A program made the translations under genes and the position numbers. 34,602 nucleotides of DNA from Micromonospora wenchangensis (GTDB lineage: Bacteria > Actinomycetota > Actinomycetes > Mycobacteriales > Micromonosporaceae). Under the pieces are notes generated by a model. The model saw nothing but the letters and a program-made list of their open reading frames with translations. It made no database searches and was not told the origin of the DNA. Shown here piece after piece: positions 30,071 through 34,602 of this stretch; the stretch's first letter is position 1, and the number at the start of each line of letters is the position of its first letter. The DNA lies in NCBI RefSeq assembly GCF_002210435.1, contig NZ_MZMV01000068.1, positions 1 through 34,602 on the forward strand, read 5' to 3'.

Positions 30071-31087
30071 TCAGGCCGGGGCGGGGCCGAGGCTGTCCCG
30101 GACGACCAGGGTGGCCGGCAGCACCTCGACCCGGGACCGGTCGGCGGGCGGGCCCAGCGCCAGGGTCATCGCCCGCGCACCCAGCTCCACCAGCGGCAGC
30201 CGGACGGTGGTCAGTGCCGGGGTGACGTCGGCGGCGACCGGCATGTCGTCGAAGCCGACCACCGACACCTGCCCGGGGACCGGCACGCCCCGGGCGCGCA
30301 GCAGGGTCAGCGCGCCGACGGCCATCGAGTCGTTCAACGCCACCAGCGCGGTCAGCCCGGGGACGGCGTCGAGCAGCTCACCGGCGGCGCGGGCGCCCCC
30401 GTCGCGGTCGAAGTCGGCGTACCGGACGCGCTCGGCGGGCAACGGGTGACCGCCCTCGGCGAGCGCGGCGCGCAGCCCGTCGAGCCGGTCGGTGATGGTG
30501 GTCAGCACCTGTGGGCCGGCGACCACCCCGATCCGGGTGTGCCCCCGGCGCAGCAGTTCCGCGCCGAGCAGCCGGCCGCCGTCGGTGTTGGCCGGCATCA
30601 CCGCGTCGCCCGGGTGTTCGTGCCGGCCGACCACCGCCACCCGGCCGCCGGTCGCCTCGTAGGCGGCCAGCTTCTCGGCGAGCCGGGCGGTGAAGGTGGC
30701 GTCGTGGTAGCCGGAGCCGGCCAGCACGATCGCGGCGACCTGCTGGGCGCGCAGCAGCTCCACGTACTCCAGTTCGCGTTCCGGGTCGCGGTAGCTGTTG
30801 CAGATGATGACCAGCCGGCCGTGGTCGGTGGCGACCCGTTGCAGCCCCCGGGTCAGCTCGGCGAAGTACGGGTCGGAGACGTCGTGCACCACCACGCCGA
30901 CCACGCTGCGCTGCGGCCGGGCCAGCAGCTGGGCGTGCGCGTTGGGGACGTACCGCAGGTCGGCGACGGCCCGCAGCACCCGTTCGCGCAGCTCGTCGGC
31001 GACCGGCTTGCTGCTGCCGTTGATCACCCGGGAGGCGGTGGCGGGGGAGACCCCGGCGCGGCGGGCGACATCGGCCAGCGTCGCCAT
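30071..31087 (-). CDS. LacI-family repressor of the DUF993 operon
   Basis: 338 aa. The HTH is MATLADVARRAGVSPATASR with the hinge YVPNAHAQLLARPQ; the effector domain starts at VVGVVVHDVSDPYFAEL and ends with VLPATLVVRDSLG. The ATG at 31087 is preferred because it gives the family N-terminus and a GGGGG stretch lies 6 nt upstream; GTG 31093 is the alternative. It is divergent from the three-gene operon at 31243, whose promoter carries an 18-bp palindrome with the CG centre typical of LacI sites. The inducer is unknown. Confidence 0.9.
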   Translation of the reverse strand: MATLADVARRAGVSPATASRVINGSSKPVADELRERVLRAVADLRYVPNAHAQLLARPQRSVVGVVVHDVSDPYFAELTRGLQRVATDHGRLVIICNSYRDPERELEYVELLRAQQVAAIVLAGSGYHDATFTARLAEKLAAYEATGGRVAVVGRHEHPGDAVMPANTDGGRLLGAELLRRGHTRIGVVAGPQVLTTITDRLDGLRAALAEGGHPLPAERVRYADFDRDGGARAAGELLDAVPGLTALVALNDSMAVGALTLLRARGVPVPGQVSVVGFDDMPVAADVTPALTTVRLPLVELGARAMTLALGPPADRSRVEVLPATLVVRDSLGPAPA

Positions 31088-31166
31088 GGGCACCCCCGAA
31101 AGTGTCCGGGCCCGGTCGGGGCCGCGCGGTAGCGGACAGGTTACCGCAACGGTCGGTGGCGGCCTC

Positions 31167-31195
31167 TTGCCCGTGGTGGGGCGGCCACCTAGGCT
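31167..31195 (+). promoter_or_regulatory. Promoter of the Gfo/Idh-DUF993 operon
   Basis: TTGCCC (31167-31172) and TAGGCT (31190-31195) are separated by exactly 17 bp and predict a start near 31202, inside the LacI operator. Confidence 0.55.
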
Positions 31196-31197
31196 GC

Positions 31198-31215
31198 TAG
31201 GAAAGCGCTTACCTA
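31198..31215. promoter_or_regulatory. LacI-family operator of the DUF993 operon
   Basis: TAGGAAAGCGCTTACCTA is an 18-bp palindrome with one mismatched pair and a central AAGCGCTT core, typical of LacI/CcpA-like sites. It covers the predicted transcription start and lies between the divergent repressor and operon. Confidence 0.75.
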
Positions 31216-31242
31216 TGCGATGTGCAAAGGGGAAGGACGACC

Positions 31243-32394
31243 ATGACCCGAAGGTCGATCGGCATCATCGTCAACGGCGTCACCGGTCGGATGGGCTACC
31301 GCCAGCACCTGGTCCGCTCCCTGCTCGCCCTGCGCGAGCAGGGTGGCCTGGAACTGGGCGACGGCACCCGGATCTGGCCCGAGCCGATCCTGGTCGGCCG
31401 GGACGAGACCCGGCTGCGGGCGGTCGCGGAACGGCACGGCCTCACCGACTGGACCACCGACCTCGCCGCCGCCCTCGCCCGCGACGACGCGGAGATCTAC
31501 TTCGACGCCCAGGTGACCCAGCAGCGGGAGAAGGCCATCCGCCAGGCCATCGACGCCGGCAAGCACATCTACACCGAGAAGCCGCTCGCCGAGTCCAGCG
31601 CCGCCGCGTGGGAGTTGGTCCGGGCCGCCGACGCCGCAGGCATCCGTACCGGCGTGGTGCAGGACAAACTCTTCCTCCCCGGGCTGCGCAAGCTCAAGCG
31701 GCTGATCGACGGCGGGTTCTTCGGTCGCATCCTCTCCGTGCGCGGCGAGTTCGGCTACTGGGTCTTCGAGGGCGACTGGCAGCCCGCCCAACGCCCCTCC
31801 TGGAACTACCGCGCCGAGGACGGCGGCGGCATCGTGATGGACATGTTCCCGCACTGGCAGTACGTGCTGGAGGAGCTGTTCGCCCCGGTCCGGGCGGTCA
31901 CCTGCGTCGCCGCCACGCACGTCCCGCAGCGCGTCGACGAGGCCGGCCGGCCCTACCCGGCCACCGCCGACGACGCCGCGTACGGCATCTTCGAACTCGA
32001 CGGCGGGATCGTCGCCGCGCTCAACTCGTCCTGGGCCACCCGGGTGCACCGCGACGAACTGGTCGAGTTCCACGTCGACGGCACCGAGGGCAGCGCCGTC
32101 GCCGGGTTGCGCCGCTGCCGGGTCCAGCACCGGGCGGTCACCCCCAAACCGGTGTGGAACCCGGACCTGCCCGCCACCGAGGACTTCCGGGCACAGTGGA
32201 CCGAGATGCCCGACAACGAGGAGTTCGACAACGGCTTCAAGGTGCAGTGGGAGGCGTTCCTGCGGCACGTCGTCACCGGCTCCCCGTTCACCTGGGACTT
32301 CCTGGCCGGCGCACGCGGCGTGCAACTGGCCGAGCTGGGGCTGCGCTCGGCCCGGGAGGGCCGCCGGGTCGAGGTGCCGGAGCTGTCCCGGTGA
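31243..32394 (+). CDS. Gfo/Idh/MocA-family oxidoreductase (DUF993 operon)
   Basis: 383 aa. The Rossmann fold opens unusually with SIGIIVNGVTGRMGYRQHLV, as in a subclass of the family, then DAEIYFDAQVTQQREKAIRQ and the dinucleotide motif YTEKPLAES. The C-terminal domain carries KLFLPGLRKLKRL and the likely catalytic GGGIVMDMFPHWQYVLE. The ATG at 31243 is fixed by GGAAGGA at 31231-31237. It is the first gene of a coupled operon with a DUF993 aldolase-like protein and a TIM-barrel isomerase under LacI control. It probably oxidises a sugar or cyclitol (inference). Confidence 0.85.
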   Translation: MTRRSIGIIVNGVTGRMGYRQHLVRSLLALREQGGLELGDGTRIWPEPILVGRDETRLRAVAERHGLTDWTTDLAAALARDDAEIYFDAQVTQQREKAIRQAIDAGKHIYTEKPLAESSAAAWELVRAADAAGIRTGVVQDKLFLPGLRKLKRLIDGGFFGRILSVRGEFGYWVFEGDWQPAQRPSWNYRAEDGGGIVMDMFPHWQYVLEELFAPVRAVTCVAATHVPQRVDEAGRPYPATADDAAYGIFELDGGIVAALNSSWATRVHRDELVEFHVDGTEGSAVAGLRRCRVQHRAVTPKPVWNPDLPATEDFRAQWTEMPDNEEFDNGFKVQWEAFLRHVVTGSPFTWDFLAGARGVQLAELGLRSAREGRRVEVPELSR

Positions 32395-33542
32395 CCGCCG
32401 TCGTCCGGCTGCCCGACGGCAGCACCCACCGGCTGCGCGGGGGCGCGGGCCACGACCGTCCCACCGGTCCGTCCACCAGCAGAGTGGCGTACGCCGCCGC
32501 GCACGTCGTCGCCGACCCGCGCGCGGAGAACGTCCCGGGCGCCCCGGCCGCCGTCGACTGGGACACCACCCTCGCCTTCCGCCGGCACCTCTGGTCGTAC
32601 GGGCTGGGGGTGGCCGAGGCGATGGACACCGCCCAGCGCGGCGCGGGCCTGGACTACCCGGCCACCCGGGAGCTGATCCGGCGCAGCGCCGCCGAGGCCC
32701 GTGCGGTCGGCGGCCGGATCGTCGCCGGGGTCGCCACCGACCAGCTCCCACCCGCCCCGGCCACGGTCGCCCAGGTGACCCGGGCGTACGCCGACCAGCT
32801 CGCCGACGTCACCGCCGCCGGCGCCCGCCCGGTGCTGATGTGCAGCCGTCACCTGGCCGCCGCCGCCACCGGCCCCGACGACTACCTGCGGGTGTACGAC
32901 GAACTGCTCACCGCCGCCGACCAGCCGGTGGTGCTGCACTGGCTCGGCGACATGTTCGACCCGGCGCTGGCCGGCTACTGGGGCTCGACCGACCTCGACG
33001 AGGCCACCGAGACGGTGCTGCACCTGATCAAACAGCACCAGGGCAGGGTCGACGGGATCAAGGTGTCCCTGCTCGACGCCGACCGGGAGGTCGCGTTGCG
33101 CCGCCGCCTGCCCGCCGGGGTACGTCTCTACACCGGCGACGACTTCCACTACCCGGAGCTGATCCGGGGCGACGGGCAGGGCCACTCCGACGCCCTGCTC
33201 GGCGTCTTCGCGGCCATCGCGCCGGCCGCCGCCGCCGCGCTCGCCGCCCTCGACGCCGGTGACCTGGACCGCTACGACGCGGTGTTCGCCCCGACCCTGC
33301 CGCTGGCCCGGCACCTGTTCGCCGCGCCCACCTGGTTCTACAAGACCGGCATCGTGTTCCTCGCCTGGCTGGCCGGGCACCAGGAGCACTTCACCATGCT
33401 GGCCGGGCAGCAGTCCGGCCGTTCCCCGGCCCACCTGGCCCGGCTGCTCGTCCTCGCCGACGCCGCCGGGCTGCTGCCCGACGCGGAGCTGGCCGCCGCG
33501 CGGGCCCGGGCGTACCTCACCGTGGCCGGGGTGGCCCAGTGA
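32391..33542 (+). CDS. DUF993 protein, dihydrodipicolinate-synthase-like TIM barrel
   Basis: 383 aa. It is recognised as the DUF993 family by WDTTLAFRRHLWSYGLGVAE, DTAQRGAGLDYPATRELI, VVLHWLGDMFDPALAGYWGS and DDFHYPELI. The fold is related to class I pyruvate aldolases. K224 in DGIKVSLLD is the candidate Schiff-base Lys, suggesting retro-aldol or dehydratase chemistry on a keto acid or keto sugar; no activity is established to my knowledge. The GTG at 32391 overlaps the oxidoreductase stop (GTGA), so stoichiometric expression is likely. Confidence 0.83.
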   Translation: MTAVVRLPDGSTHRLRGGAGHDRPTGPSTSRVAYAAAHVVADPRAENVPGAPAAVDWDTTLAFRRHLWSYGLGVAEAMDTAQRGAGLDYPATRELIRRSAAEARAVGGRIVAGVATDQLPPAPATVAQVTRAYADQLADVTAAGARPVLMCSRHLAAAATGPDDYLRVYDELLTAADQPVVLHWLGDMFDPALAGYWGSTDLDEATETVLHLIKQHQGRVDGIKVSLLDADREVALRRRLPAGVRLYTGDDFHYPELIRGDGQGHSDALLGVFAAIAPAAAAALAALDAGDLDRYDAVFAPTLPLARHLFAAPTWFYKTGIVFLAWLAGHQEHFTMLAGQQSGRSPAHLARLLVLADAAGLLPDAELAAARARAYLTVAGVAQ

Positions 33543-34411
33543 CCGGCCCCGCGCCGTCCGGCGGCGGCCCGGCCCGGCCCGGCGGCACGGCTGCGGTGGT
33601 GGCGGCGTCGGGGCTGGAGCGGTTCTCGTTCAACCAGGCCACCGCCCAGCACTGGCCGCTGGCGGCGGCCGTCGCCGGCTGCGCGGCGGCCGGGGTGCCC
33701 GGCATCGGCCTGTGGCGCGAACCCGTGCAGGAGTACGGGCTCGACCGGGCGGCCAGGCTGGTCCGCGCCGCCGGGCTGACCGTCACCTCACTGTGCCGGG
33801 GCGGGTTCTTCACCACCCCCGACTGGTGGGACGAGAACCGGCGGGCCATCGAGGAGGCGGCCACCCTCGGCACCCGGGAACTGGTGCTGGTCTCCGGTGG
33901 ACTCCCACCGGGCAGCCGCGACGTCGACGGGGCCCGCCGGCAGGTCGCCGACGCCGTCGCCGCGCTCGCCGACGAGGCCACGGCCGCCGGGGTACGCCTC
34001 GCCATCGAACCGCTGCACCCGATGTTCAGCGCCGACCGGTGCGTCATCGCCACCCTCGGCCAGGCCCTCGACATCGCCGAACGGTTCGACCCCGCCGTGG
34101 TCGGCGTGGTGGTGGACACCTACCACGTCTGGTGGGACGACACGGTGTACGCGCAGATCGCCCGCGCCGGCGACCGGATCGCCGCGTTCCAGGCGGCGGA
34201 CTGGGTGACCCCGCTGCCGGAGGGGGTGCTGCTCGGCCGGGCGCTGCCCGGCGAGGGCTGTGTGCAGCTGCGCCGGCTGCGCGAGGCGGTCGACGCCGCC
34301 GGGTACACCGGGCCGGTCGAGGTCGAGGTGTTCCAGGCGGCGCTCTGGTCCCGCCCCGGCCCGGACATCCTCGCCGCCACCATCGACGCCTACCTGACCC
34401 ACGTGTCCTGA
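33539..34411 (+). CDS. Sugar phosphate isomerase/epimerase-type TIM barrel
   Basis: 290 aa of the xylose-isomerase-like (AP endonuclease 2) fold. The expected metal ligands are E157 (LAIEPLHPMF), D193 and H196 (VVVDTYHVWWD) and E263 (VEVEVF). The N-terminal ~20 residues are a Gly/Pro-rich tail. Family members isomerise or epimerise free sugars, keto sugars or inositol derivatives. The GTG at 33539 overlaps the DUF993 stop (GTGA). As the last gene of the operon it probably acts on the product of the oxidoreductase before DUF993 acts, or the reverse; the order cannot be fixed from sequence. Confidence 0.83.
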   Translation: MTGPAPSGGGPARPGGTAAVVAASGLERFSFNQATAQHWPLAAAVAGCAAAGVPGIGLWREPVQEYGLDRAARLVRAAGLTVTSLCRGGFFTTPDWWDENRRAIEEAATLGTRELVLVSGGLPPGSRDVDGARRQVADAVAALADEATAAGVRLAIEPLHPMFSADRCVIATLGQALDIAERFDPAVVGVVVDTYHVWWDDTVYAQIARAGDRIAAFQAADWVTPLPEGVLLGRALPGEGCVQLRRLREAVDAAGYTGPVEVEVFQAALWSRPGPDILAATIDAYLTHVS

Positions 34412-34425
34412 CCGGACCGGGGACC

Positions 34426-34445
34426 GCTGCCGGATTACCGGCGGC
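34426..34445 (+). terminator. Hairpin terminator after the DUF993 operon
   Basis: An 8-bp stem (34426-34433 with 34438-34445, one G-T pair) around an ATTA loop begins 14 bp after the last stop. CGGGG/CCCCG and GACCGGG/CCCGGTC pairs surround it as alternative outer stems. Confidence 0.5.
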
Positions 34446-34602
34446 CCCGTCGTCGCGGGGACCCGGTCGCCCGCCGGGCAGCGGGAGGGACGACACCCTG
34501 CGGTGGACCGGTATGCCTGTCCGTCATAAATATGGGTCTTGTGTTGGGTGTGTGGGTCGCTGGTGATCATTTTCTGGGGAGTTGGGGTCGGTGGCCGCCG
34601 AG
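34446..34602. other. Gene-free right edge
   Basis: No gene is visible. From about 34515 the composition becomes clearly more AT-rich and T/G-biased (GTCATAAATATGGG, TGATCATTTTC) than anything nearby, which may be a promoter region for a gene beyond the window. Confidence 0.5.

Overview
The window is very GC-rich, G/C-ending-codon DNA with tightly overlapping genes (GTGA/ATGA junctions), several apparently leaderless promoters and many GTG/TTG starts. Together with the gene families this points to a high-GC actinobacterium, most likely Micromonosporaceae (Micromonospora or a close relative). That placement is an inference from style and families, not from a marker gene. I found no rRNA, tRNA, CRISPR array, transposase or integrase.

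Left part (1-14000), unrelated small units. A GCCCA microsatellite and one copy of a dispersed ~130-bp repeat precede an AbiEi-like/DUF559 protein. A G-rich repetitive gap follows, then a divergent MarR / ABC-exporter pair sharing an operator of three alternating half-sites, and a VOC protein with an extra Cys/His domain. Next is a GntR regulator divergent from a small DivIVA-like coiled-coil gene and its coupled partner; their ~210-nt leader carries three strong hairpins. After the second, inverted copy of the dispersed repeat come a lipoprotein, an HNH endonuclease paired with a nucleoside-deoxyribosyltransferase-like protein, a secreted CBM2/Cip1-like cellulose-binding protein, a secreted barnase-type RNase with its barstar, a ppGpp-hydrolase-like HD protein, an RsbW-like ATPase, and an XRE regulator divergent from methionine aminopeptidase.

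Centre (14057-30015), a pectin/hexuronate utilisation locus built on a divergent promoter. Leftward: Gfo/Idh oxidoreductase, uronate isomerase (UxaC), an enolase-superfamily dehydratase of the L-fuconate dehydratase type, a UxuB-type reductase, a second Gfo/Idh protein and a secreted PL1 pectate lyase. Rightward: a LacI regulator, a sugar ABC transporter (binding protein and two permeases, the first with an apparent frameshift), a YesL-like membrane protein, a DUF6807 protein, KDG kinase and KDPG aldolase. The encoded route runs from extracellular pectin cleavage through uptake, isomerisation, reduction, dehydration to KDG, phosphorylation and cleavage to pyruvate and glyceraldehyde 3-phosphate. 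LacI-type palindromes sit at both divergent promoters.

Right part (30071-34411), a second carbohydrate unit: a LacI repressor divergent from a coupled Gfo/Idh - DUF993 - TIM-barrel isomerase operon with a clear promoter and overlapping LacI operator. Its substrate cannot be read from the sequence and it is one of the better candidates here for an undescribed pathway.
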